Shown here in pieces: positions 38,629 through 45,229 of a DNA stretch of 64,000 nucleotides (position 1 is its first letter; the number at the start of each line of letters is the position of its first letter). The stretch comes from Gaiellasilicea sp963731615 (GTDB taxonomy: Bacteria; Actinomycetota; Thermoleophilia; Gaiellales; Gaiellaceae): NCBI GenBank assembly GCA_963731615.1, contig CAVSWD010000008.1, forward strand, positions 372,001-436,000, read 5' to 3'. The notes below the pieces were generated by a model. The model was not told the origin of the DNA and searched no databases. It saw only the letters and a program-made list of their open reading frames with translations. The position numbers and the translations under genes are program-made.

Positions 38629-38640
38629 CGCCAAGCATAG
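38629..38640 (-). promoter_or_regulatory. -10 box and leaderless start of the cPGS operon
   Basis: Minus strand TATGCT (38640-38635), six bases, ATG 38628. It drives at least the four overlapping genes to glpX and probably to pip. Confidence 0.5.
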
Positions 38641-38710
38641 GAGGTGCGGGGAGCGAGAAAGCCATAGGGCTCATGCCTTTGGGAGGCGGGCCGACCCTTC
38701 AGGGGTCTTC

Positions 38711-38752
38711 GCGCGGGCTGGGATCCGCTCCTGCGGATCTCAGCCCTTGCGC
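38711..38752. repeat. Palindromic element upstream of the cPGS operon (copy 2)
   Basis: Stem GGGCTGGGATCCG (38715-38727) with CGGATCTCAGCCC (38734-38746), one G-U pair, loop CTCCTG, ends GCGC on both sides. On the minus strand it reads GCGCAAG...ATCCGC...GCGGAT...CGCGC, aligning with the element at 15181-15218 with changed but compensating arm bases. Here it lies in a divergent, not convergent, gap. Confidence 0.6.
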
Positions 38753-38790
38753 AGGAGGGGCCGTCCGGGCTGGTCGGTACCTTGAGGTTC

Positions 38791-39159
38791 GTGCCACGGC
38801 AGCCGCCCGCGTTCCGCGCCTTCGCCGGCGCGGCCCCGCCCAGGTTCGTCAACGACGTCGAGCTCGAGTGCGCGAAGCTCTTCGACTACTACGGCGTCCC
38901 CTGGGAGTACGAGCCGACGACGTTCGTCCTCGAGCGCGACCCTGGAGGTCGCGTCACCAGCGCGTTCACGCCCGACTTCTACCTCCCGGAGCAGGATCTC
39001 TACATCGAGGTGACCGTGATGCGGCAGCAGCTCGTGACGCGCAAGAACCGCAAGCTGCGGGAGCTGAAGCGGCTCTACCCCGAGGTCAAGATCAAGCTCT
39101 TCTACCGGCGCGACATTGAGCGCCTGGCCCAGCGATTACAACTGAAGCTCGCCTCCTAG
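38791..39159 (+). CDS. PD-(D/E)xK-like small protein, catalytic Lys apparently replaced
   Basis: 122 residues: VPRQPPAFRAFAGAAPPRFV, then LECAKLFDYYGVPWEYEPTTF, TSAFTPDFYLPEQDLYIEVT, LVTRKNRKLRELKRLYPEVK, IKLFYRRDIERL. The order helix - EYEP - PDFYLP - YIEV - helix - KIKLFY copies the restriction-endonuclease-like fold, where PDF gives the Asp and IEVK the Glu and Lys; here IEVT has Thr at the Lys place. GTG 38791 lies 7 nt after TACCTT; the in-frame TTG at 38782 would overlap that box. Just upstream of hpt. Nuclease activity is doubtful. Confidence 0.72.
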   Translation: MPRQPPAFRAFAGAAPPRFVNDVELECAKLFDYYGVPWEYEPTTFVLERDPGGRVTSAFTPDFYLPEQDLYIEVTVMRQQLVTRKNRKLRELKRLYPEVKIKLFYRRDIERLAQRLQLKLAS

Positions 39160-39749
39160 CACCGCTCCTCGCCGCCGCGGGCCACCCGATCGGGGCCGTC
39201 TATCTCGCGCGGGACGAGATCGGCCGCCGAGTCGCTGAGCTCGGCGCCGAGCTCGCGGCCGCGTACGACGGTCGAGAGCCGCTGCTGGTCGCGCCGCTGA
39301 AGTCGAGCATCGTCTTCCTGGCCGACCTGTCGCGCGCGCTCGCGACCCCGCACACGGTCGACTTTCTCGAGCTGGCGGCGTACGCCGGCGGCGAGGGCGG
39401 CGGTGTGCGGCTGCTCAAGGACCTCGACACCTCGGTCGTCGGCCGGCACGTCGTGATCGTCGAGGACGTCGTCGACACCGGTCTGACGCTGAATTTCCTC
39501 GCGCAGACACTTGCGCTCCGCGACCCCGCGAGCCTCTCGGCGGTGACCCTGCTCGATCGCCCCTACCGGCGGCTCGTCGACGACGTGCCGCTGGACTACC
39601 GGGGCTTCACAGTGCCCGACGAGCTCTTTGCCGGTTACGGGCTGGGGCTCGACGAGCGCTGGCGCGCACTGCCCGACCTCCATGTCGTCACGACGGAGGC
39701 GCTCCCCGCGCACCTGACCGGCGACGGCCACCGCAGCCGCGCCGCCTGA
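39135..39749 (+). CDS. hpt: Hypoxanthine phosphoribosyltransferase, start codon unusual or frame broken
   Basis: About 204 residues. Purine salvage: hypoxanthine or guanine plus PRPP to IMP or GMP. Sequence VYLARDEIGRRVAELGAELA, LLVAPLKSSIVFLADLSRAL, PRPP loop HVVIVEDVVDTGLTLNFLAQ, VTLLDRP and DYRGFTVPDELFAGYGLGLDERWR. The frame is open from 39120 but holds no ATG, GTG or TTG before 39405, which would delete the N-terminal third. The first usable non-standard codon is ATT at 39135; alternatively one indel hides the true start. It overlaps the preceding gene by 25 bp. Confidence 0.85.
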   Translation: MTTEARLLAPLLAAAGHPIGAVYLARDEIGRRVAELGAELAAAYDGREPLLVAPLKSSIVFLADLSRALATPHTVDFLELAAYAGGEGGGVRLLKDLDTSVVGRHVVIVEDVVDTGLTLNFLAQTLALRDPASLSAVTLLDRPYRRLVDDVPLDYRGFTVPDELFAGYGLGLDERWRALPDLHVVTTEALPAHLTGDGHRSRAA

Positions 39750-39757
39750 GAAAAGCA

Positions 39758-39781
39758 ACCGGCCGCCTTGGGGCGGCCGGT
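39758..39781 (-). terminator. Intrinsic terminator for the M23 peptidase gene
   Basis: 10-bp perfect stem ACCGGCCGCC (39758-39767) and GGCGGCCGGT (39772-39781), loop TTGG. Read on the minus strand it is followed by TTGCTTTTC, a short U-tract, and comes after the M23 stop. Confidence 0.65.
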
Positions 39782-39798
39782 GCGCGACGGGGAGGAAG

Positions 39799-39826
39799 AA
39801 ACGGCATCCTCGGAGTGACGCCGTTT
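39799..39826 (+). terminator. Possible terminator for hpt
   Basis: 7-bp stem AAACGGC (39799-39805) and GCCGTTT (39820-39826), 14-nt loop, followed on the plus strand by TTTCGTCTTC-type pyrimidines. Weaker than the neighbouring hairpin. The rest of the gap to 39874 shows nothing else. Confidence 0.35.
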
Positions 39827-39874
39827 CGTCTTCACGAGTGAAACGCCGCCGACGCCCGCACAGATACGGGGTAT

Positions 39875-41074
39875 TTAGAGGTAGCCGAGCGGATCGACGG
39901 GCGCGCCGTTGATGCGTACCTCAAAGTGGACGTGCGGGCCTGTCGAGTTGCCCGTGTTCCCCGAGTAGGCGATCAACTGGCCCTGCGCCACCGACTGGCC
40001 GTAGCCGACCGTGACGGTGGTGTTGTGGCCGTAGGCGGTCGCGACTCCGTTGCCGTGGTCGACCACGACGAGGTTGCCGTAACCGCCCAGCCAGCCCGCC
40101 ACGATCACCGTGCCGGAGGCCGCAGCGACAACGGGGGTCCCGTTCGAAACGGCAAGGTCGATCCCCTCGTGCATGCGGCCCCAACGCCAGCCGTAGCCGC
40201 TCGTGAGCACGCCGTGCACCGGCCAGACGAAGCCGGCAGCCGACGCCTGACCCGTCGGAGCCGGAACGATCGCCGCGCTCTGGGCGGAGCGGATTCGCGC
40301 GCTCAGGGCAGCACTCTGGGCCTGGAGCTCGGCCACGTGGTCGAGCGCGGCGTTCTTGTCTTCCCGCACCTCTGTGAGGGTCGAACGCTTGTCCTGACGC
40401 GCAGTCGCGAGCTCGCGTTGACTCGAGGCGAGCCGGTCGCGCACGGCCCGCTGCTCCGCCGTGCGCTCGGCCGCGGCCCGAGTGGTCGCGGCGACCTGCG
40501 CGCGCGTACGGCGCGTCGCGTTCCGCGTCTCCTGCATCCGGAGCTTCGCAACGCGAACCTCACTCGTGATCCTCTCGTCCTGGCTGCCGATGTCGTTCAG
40601 GAACTCGAGCTGGTCGAGCAGGTCGGAGAAGCTCGCCGCCTCGAGCACGACGGTCAGCGCCGAGGTGGGATCGGAGGTGTAGATCTCGACGATTCGCTTG
40701 TTCAGGCGCTCCGTCGCCGCCTTGTGCTGGCGCTGGAGGAAGACGAGCCTGCTGGTCTGGAGGCGGTAGAGCTCGTTCAACCGGTCGAGGCGGCGCTGGT
40801 GCAGCGCGAGCACGGTCTCCAGCTCGCCAAGGCGCGCGGAGGCCGAGTCGACATCGTCCTGCAGCGACCGGATCTTCGACGTGACAACCTCGATCTCCGA
40901 GGTGAGCACGCCCTCCCGCGCCCGTGCCGCCTCGATCTTCGCCTGGAGCGAGCTGATCTTCTCGTCGAGCGCGGCTCGTCGCTTCGCGACCCCGTCGTGG
41001 CCTACGGCGGGTGCGGCCGCCACCAGCAAAAAGGCCAGCAAAAAGCCGGTAGCGAGGCGAAAGCGCATCCGCAT
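39875..41074 (-). CDS. Secreted M23-family peptidase / murein hydrolase activator
   Basis: 399 residues. Signal peptide (FRLATGFLLAFLLVAAAPAVG), long coiled coil (residues 35-250, EKISSLQAKIEAAR, LGELETVLALHQRRLDRLN), then a LytM/M23 domain from about 285: GWRWGRMHEGIDLAV (HxxxD), YGNLVVVDHGNGVATAYGHN, and HVHFEVRINGAPVDPLGYL (HxH). The EnvC-like coiled coil indicates control of cell-wall hydrolysis at division or elongation. Two near ATGs (41074, 41068) are equally possible. Minus-strand neighbours upstream are cytochrome c maturation genes; a TACACT box lies near 41133. Confidence 0.92.
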   Translation of the reverse strand: MRMRFRLATGFLLAFLLVAAAPAVGHDGVAKRRAALDEKISSLQAKIEAARAREGVLTSEIEVVTSKIRSLQDDVDSASARLGELETVLALHQRRLDRLNELYRLQTSRLVFLQRQHKAATERLNKRIVEIYTSDPTSALTVVLEAASFSDLLDQLEFLNDIGSQDERITSEVRVAKLRMQETRNATRRTRAQVAATTRAAAERTAEQRAVRDRLASSQRELATARQDKRSTLTEVREDKNAALDHVAELQAQSAALSARIRSAQSAAIVPAPTGQASAAGFVWPVHGVLTSGYGWRWGRMHEGIDLAVSNGTPVVAAASGTVIVAGWLGGYGNLVVVDHGNGVATAYGHNTTVTVGYGQSVAQGQLIAYSGNTGNSTGPHVHFEVRINGAPVDPLGYL

Positions 41075-41157
41075 GAAAGTTTCGTCGAAAGGTCGGTCGT
41101 CCCTCCCGGAACGGCCGCCCTACGTCAGCGGTCAGTGTAGCGCGAACCTGTGGAAAA

Positions 41158-41346
41158 CTACTGCGGGCCGGGCTCTGGAACGATCACCGGACCGGGAAGA
41201 TCGGCCTCGCCCGGCGGCGGATACGGCTCCGGCAGGAGCGGCGGTGAGGGGGGCGTGCCCTCGCCCGGGGGCGGGAACGGCTCGGTGACGGGAGTCGGCA
41301 GCTGGGGCTGCTGCGGCTCGGGCAACTGGGGCTCGTGCGGTTCCAT
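41158..41346 (-). CDS. Short proline-rich ORF
   Basis: 62 residues, MEPHEPQLPEPQQPQLPTPV then repeats of PPPGE and PLLPEPYPPPGEAD. No signal peptide. It is placed exactly between the CcmI-like gene (10-bp gap) and the M23 gene, same strand, which favours expression, but low complexity and G+C make the open frame weak evidence. A Gly-rich antisense frame also exists and is rejected. Confidence 0.4.
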   Translation of the reverse strand: MEPHEPQLPEPQQPQLPTPVTEPFPPPGEGTPPSPPLLPEPYPPPGEADLPGPVIVPEPGPQ

Positions 41347-41355
41347 GGTCGCGGT

Positions 41356-41682
41356 CTACCCCGATCGCTCGGCTTTGACACGCGACGGGCCTGCCTGCGG
41401 CTCGAGCGCGCGCAGCGCGTCGGCCGCCTCGCGGCGGAGCGGGCCCACCGAGGCGCGGTAGTCCTCGTCCGACACCTTGCCGGTGCGATGGTCGAGCTCG
41501 AGCTCCTTGAGGGCGCCGAGCGCACGGTCGCGGATCTCCGCGAGCTCGAGGCGGCGCCGCTCCAGCTCGCCGAGCTCGTCGAGCTCGTCGCGCTCGGCGA
41601 CGGGCTCACGCAGGTAGGGCAGCGCGACGAAGACGACGCACGCGGCCGCCAGCAGCGCGCCGAGCAGGAGCGCGACGGTCAC
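41356..41682 (-). CDS. CcmI-like single-span protein
   Basis: 108 residues. N-terminal membrane helix (VALLLGALLAAACVVFVALPYL) followed by a coiled coil (ELERRRLELAEIRDRALGALKELELDHRTGKVSDEDYR). The KELExDHxTGKxSxxDYxxL pattern is common to short CcmI-related proteins next to ccmF in bacteria. It overlaps ccmF by four bases. CcmI brings apocytochrome c to the heme lyase; the TPR part of the proteobacterial protein is absent. Confidence 0.75.
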   Translation of the reverse strand: MTVALLLGALLAAACVVFVALPYLREPVAERDELDELGELERRRLELAEIRDRALGALKELELDHRTGKVSDEDYRASVGPLRREAADALRALEPQAGPSRVKAERSG

Positions 41683-43673
41683 GGGCTGGCCGGCGTCTCG
41701 GTGCGGCCGTAGCGCACCGCCAGCCGGCGCTGCTCGCGAGCATCCGGCCAGAGTGTGATCAGCGAGCCGAGCAGAAAGACGAGCCCGGCAAGCCAGATCA
41801 GGTTCACGAGCGGCTTGACGAAGACGCGGAGGTAGACGGAGCCGTCCGGGTTGATCTGCTCTGCGATCACGAACAAGTCCTCGCCGGTGACGAGGTCGCT
41901 GCGAATCCCGACTTCGTTCGAGACCTGCCGCTCGGCCGTGTAGGCGTTCTTGCCGGCGGCGACGGTTCCCAGCGAGTCTCCGCCCCGCCGGACGTCGAGC
42001 ACGGCACGAATCTCGGACGCATTGGCACCCTCACGCTCCTCGAGCGCGCTGTAGGTGAGGCGGTAGTCACCGACCGCGATCGACTCGCCACGCGCGAGCC
42101 GGCCCTCCCGAACGGTGTCGTAGGCGCTCGAGCCGGCGATCCCGATCGCGAGCAGGACGATTGCGGCATGCACGATGTAGCCGCCGTAGCGGCGGCGGTT
42201 GCGGGCAACGAGAGCGCTGAACGCTCCCGGCCAGGAGCCGCCCGAGAGTGCGCGGCGCGCCCGCGTCCCACGGGCGAACTCGAGCGCAATCGAAGCGAGC
42301 ACGAAGGCGGAGAAGCTGTACGCGATCAGGCCCGGGATCGACGACCCGGCGCCGAGCGCGAGCAGGACGAGCCCGGTCACGACCGCCACGCCGGCCGGCC
42401 AGGCGAACGTCAGCGCCAGGCTCCGCAGCGACGCCCGCCGCCAGGCGATGAGCGGCCCGATCCCCATCAGCAGCAAGAGCGGCAGCCCGAAGACGCGCAG
42501 GAAGAAGTCGTAGTAGCCGCGCCCGACGATGCGCGACTCGCCGACGACCGCCTCGTAGACGAGCGGATAGGCGACGCCCCAGAGGATCGTCAGCGTCAGC
42601 GCCACCAGCAGCAGGTTGTTGTAGAGGAACGCCGCCTCGCGGGAGACGAGCGACTCGAGCCGCGTCTTCGTGCGCAGCAGCGGCAGCCGGGAGAAGAGCA
42701 GCCCGAGCGAGGCGCCGATGCCGACGCTCATGAAGAGGAGGAACCAGGGGCCGATGTCGCTCTCGGTGAACGAGTGGATCGAGCTGAGGATGCCGGAGCG
42801 GGTCAAGAACGTGCCGAAGATCGAGAGGAAGAACGCGCCGATCACGAGCACGACGTTCCAGATGCGGAGCATGCCCCGCTTCTCCTGGATCATCACCGAG
42901 TGCAGGAACGCAGTCGCCGCCAGCCACGGCATCAGCGCCGCGTTCTCGACCGGGTCCCAGGCGTAGTAGCCGCCCCAGCCGACCTCCTCGTAGGCCCAGT
43001 GCGCGCCCAGGAGCTGCCCGATCCCGAGTGCGGTCCAGGCAACGAGCGTCCAGCGGCGGGTGGCGACGATCCAGCGCTCGTCCACGCGGCGGGCGAGGAG
43101 CGCACCCATCGCGAACGCGAACGGCACGGTCAACCCGACGTAGCCGAGGTAGAGCAGCGGCGGGTGGGCCATCATGTACGGGTTCTGGAGGCTCGGGTTC
43201 AGCCCCGCGCCGTCGGCAGGTGCAGCCTGCAGCGCGAACGGCGTCGCCACGACGACGAGGAGGAAGGCGAAGAAGACCGCCACCGCGCCGAGCACCGGCA
43301 CGACCCAGGCGACGAGGTCGCGGGCGCTGCGGCGGTTCAGGAGCACGGCCGCGGCCCCGTAGCCGGTCAGGATCAGCAGCCAGAGCAGCAGCGAGCCCTC
43401 CTGCCCGCCCCAGAAGGACGAGATCGTGTAGCCGGCCGGCAGCTCGCGGCTCGTGTGCTGGGCGACGTAGACGAACGAGAAATCGTGCCGGACGAGGGCC
43501 GCGAGGAGGACCGCCGAGGCGACTGCGGTCGTCGCGAACGCGCCGATCAGCGCGTTTCGCGCCGAGGCGGCAAGGCGGCGCCGCCGGGTCCGGGCCGCCA
43601 GCCCGCCCGCGATGACCGCGTAAAGCGCCAGCCCGAGCGTGGCAACGAGCGCGGCGCGGCCGAGCTCAGGCAT
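41679..43673 (-). CDS. ccmF: Cytochrome c heme lyase CcmF
   Basis: 664 residues, about 15 membrane helices. Tryptophan-rich WWD-type region ISSFWGGQEGSLLLWLLILTG and, near residue 240, GWGGYYAWDPVENAALMPWLAAT, with conserved His residues (MMAHPPLLYLGYVG, FLHSVMIQEKRGML). A C-terminal extracytoplasmic beta domain (YRLTYSALEEREGANASEIR) precedes the last helix. CcmF attaches heme received from CcmE to apocytochrome c. Directly follows ccmE; ccmA-D and ccmG/H are not in the window. Confidence 0.95.
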   Translation of the reverse strand: MPELGRAALVATLGLALYAVIAGGLAARTRRRRLAASARNALIGAFATTAVASAVLLAALVRHDFSFVYVAQHTSRELPAGYTISSFWGGQEGSLLLWLLILTGYGAAAVLLNRRSARDLVAWVVPVLGAVAVFFAFLLVVVATPFALQAAPADGAGLNPSLQNPYMMAHPPLLYLGYVGLTVPFAFAMGALLARRVDERWIVATRRWTLVAWTALGIGQLLGAHWAYEEVGWGGYYAWDPVENAALMPWLAATAFLHSVMIQEKRGMLRIWNVVLVIGAFFLSIFGTFLTRSGILSSIHSFTESDIGPWFLLFMSVGIGASLGLLFSRLPLLRTKTRLESLVSREAAFLYNNLLLVALTLTILWGVAYPLVYEAVVGESRIVGRGYYDFFLRVFGLPLLLLMGIGPLIAWRRASLRSLALTFAWPAGVAVVTGLVLLALGAGSSIPGLIAYSFSAFVLASIALEFARGTRARRALSGGSWPGAFSALVARNRRRYGGYIVHAAIVLLAIGIAGSSAYDTVREGRLARGESIAVGDYRLTYSALEEREGANASEIRAVLDVRRGGDSLGTVAAGKNAYTAERQVSNEVGIRSDLVTGEDLFVIAEQINPDGSVYLRVFVKPLVNLIWLAGLVFLLGSLITLWPDAREQRRLAVRYGRTETPASP

Positions 43674-43680
43674 CGTGCAC

Positions 43681-44076
43681 CTAGGTCTTGGCCGTGTACT
43701 TGGAGGGGCATTTCGTCACGAGCGAGTCCTTCTTCGCGACGAAGGTGCCGTTGCGCAGCTCGCCCTTGACCGACACCTCACGCCCCTCGCGGAACTGATC
43801 GGACAGCGAGCCGGTGTAGACGACGGTGACCGCCCGCTGGGAGGCACCGTCCCGGTCCTCGAGCTTGAAGCGCAGGCCGCCGTCGTAGGGATCGCCCTTG
43901 TAGCCCGGCTGCACGAGCCCGACGAGCGTGACCACGCCCGTCTCCGCAGCCAGCTCGCTCGGCGTCACCGACGCCGTGTCGCCGCCGACGATCGACGTGT
44001 AGAGCAGGAAGACCGCGAGCACCGCCGCCACCGAGAGCGCGAGCACGAGCCGCGCCGGATTGCGCTTCCCAGCCAC
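43681..44076 (-). CDS. ccmE: Heme chaperone CcmE, Cys-type heme ligand
   Basis: 131 residues. N-terminal membrane anchor (ARLVLALSVAAVLAVFLLYT), OB-fold body (GVVTLVGLVQPGYKGDPYDG, LRFKLEDRDGASQRAVTVVY, FREGREVSVKGELRNGTFVA) and C-terminal SLVTKCPSKYTAKT. In the classical protein the heme-binding residue is His in HxxxY; here Cys123 with Tyr127 gives CxxxY. Such variants are known from archaea and some bacteria. First gene of the ccm unit, 8 bp before ccmF. Confidence 0.9.
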   Translation of the reverse strand: MAGKRNPARLVLALSVAAVLAVFLLYTSIVGGDTASVTPSELAAETGVVTLVGLVQPGYKGDPYDGGLRFKLEDRDGASQRAVTVVYTGSLSDQFREGREVSVKGELRNGTFVAKKDSLVTKCPSKYTAKT

Positions 44077-44114
44077 GCCTGGATCGTAGCTTGGCTAAGC
44101 GGTGTCGTGAGCCG

Positions 44115-44357
44115 CTACGCGGTGCGGTGAGCCGCTTCGCGGCGGGCCGGCACGCGGTAGCCGTGGTCGTGGCAGAGCGAGCCGGGTGCGTCCTCGGTCA
44201 GCGCGTCGCAGTAGCCCTTGCCGTAGGCGGCACGCATGAAGGCGGCGACGACCTCGAGGTTCCACTCCGAGATCTCGGCGGCCTCGCGCCAGAGGTCGGT
44301 GAGGCGGAGGTCGATGTCGAGCTCGAGCAGGTCGATGCGCGTGGGTGCCTGGGCCAT
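44115..44357 (-). CDS. Conserved-looking small protein, unknown function
   Basis: 80 residues from ATG 44357: MAQAPTRIDLLELDIDLRLT, LWREAAEISEWNLEVVAAFM, AYGKGYCDALTEDAPGSLCH, then DHGYRVPARREAA. Two Cys and two His near the end could bind a metal. No membrane segment. TACCCT 7 nt upstream supports this start. Divergent from the epimerase gene. An in-frame extension to 44390 is possible but would overlap that promoter. Confidence 0.6.
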   Translation of the reverse strand: MAQAPTRIDLLELDIDLRLTDLWREAAEISEWNLEVVAAFMRAAYGKGYCDALTEDAPGSLCHDHGYRVPARREAAHRTA

Positions 44358-44392
44358 GCCGAAAAGGGTAGGACCCCCGTCGGACGACACGA

Positions 44393-44404
44393 TACGGTCC
44401 CGAG
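44393..44404 (+). promoter_or_regulatory. -10 box and leaderless start of the epimerase gene
   Basis: TACGGT (44393-44398), six bases, GTG 44405. Confidence 0.42.
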
Positions 44405-45229
44405 GTGGGAACGATCCGCTTCGGCCCTGCCCGCTGCCCCTCGCGGGAGTCGCCCGAGCTGGCGGTCGAGTTGCTGCTCGAGCGTGGCTACTCGGCCTGC
44501 GAGCTCGACCTCGAGAGCGGGTTCTGGCTCGACTATCCCTGGGCGGAGCGGCTCGGCGAGCTCGCGCGCGAACAGCAGATCGCGCTCTCCGTCCACGCGC
44601 CCCTCTTCGCCTTCCCGGGCCACCCGGACGAGAAGAAGTCGAAGATGGCGCTCGGCGCCCTCGACCGCACCGCCGGGATCGCGGCTGCAGCGGGCGCCGA
44701 GGTCGTCGTCATCCACCCCGGTTTCTGGCTCAGCCGGACGCCCGAGCGGACGCTCGACGATGTCGTGGCGTCGCTCGCGACGCTGCGTGAGAAGCTCGAG
44801 TCGAAGGACCGCGCCGTGGCATTCGGCGTCGAGGTGATGGGCCGCGTCAGCGAGCTCGGGTCGATCGACCACGTGCTCGAGATCGCCTCGCGCCTCGACT
44901 GGGTACGGCCGGTGATCGACTTCGCCCACATGCATGCGACCTCGGACGGCGCCTTCACCGACGTCGAGGGCTTCGCCGCGGTGCTGGAAGGCGCCGACGA
45001 CGTGCTTGGCCCGGGCGAGCCCTTCCACATCCACTTCTCCGACATCGCCTACGCGAACCGCAACGAGACGAAGCACCTGCCCTACGGCGAAGGAACGCTC
45101 CGCGCCGAGCCGCTGCGCGACGCGCTCGCGCGCTTCGAGCGGCCTGCGACGGTGATCTCGGAGTCGCCCGACGAGACGTCGTCGCAGGCGATCAAGGACG
45201 TGCTTTACGCGGGGATGAGCGCCGAGTAG
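44405..45229 (+). CDS. TIM-barrel protein of the AP endonuclease / sugar epimerase family
   Basis: 274 residues: IRFGPARCPSRESPELAVEL, SVHAPLFAFPGHPDEKKSKM, VVIHPGFWLS, FGVEVMGRVSELGSIDHVLE, WVRPVIDFAHMHATSDGA, FHIHFSDIAYANRNETKHLP and VISESPDETSSQAI. The metal-binding His/Glu/Asp positions of endonuclease IV (Nfo) and xylose-isomerase-like proteins are visible (HAPL, HPG, E in GVEVMG, DFAH, HxHxSD). Archaeal-type Nfo homologues have this length. Either DNA repair or sugar isomerisation; I cannot decide. Convergent with the large cyclase gene, overlap 25 bp. Confidence 0.82.
   Translation: MGTIRFGPARCPSRESPELAVELLLERGYSACELDLESGFWLDYPWAERLGELAREQQIALSVHAPLFAFPGHPDEKKSKMALGALDRTAGIAAAAGAEVVVIHPGFWLSRTPERTLDDVVASLATLREKLESKDRAVAFGVEVMGRVSELGSIDHVLEIASRLDWVRPVIDFAHMHATSDGAFTDVEGFAAVLEGADDVLGPGEPFHIHFSDIAYANRNETKHLPYGEGTLRAEPLRDALARFERPATVISESPDETSSQAIKDVLYAGMSAE

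Noticed and set aside
41075..41157. Cyclic-di-AMP (ydaO) riboswitch before the M23 peptidase gene
   Set aside because: Such peptidases often carry it, but the gap is only about 80 bp and lacks the conserved helices.
41150..41461. Gly-rich plus-strand ORF
   Set aside because: Composition is the antisense of the Pro-rich frame and of the CcmI-like gene; no start signal.
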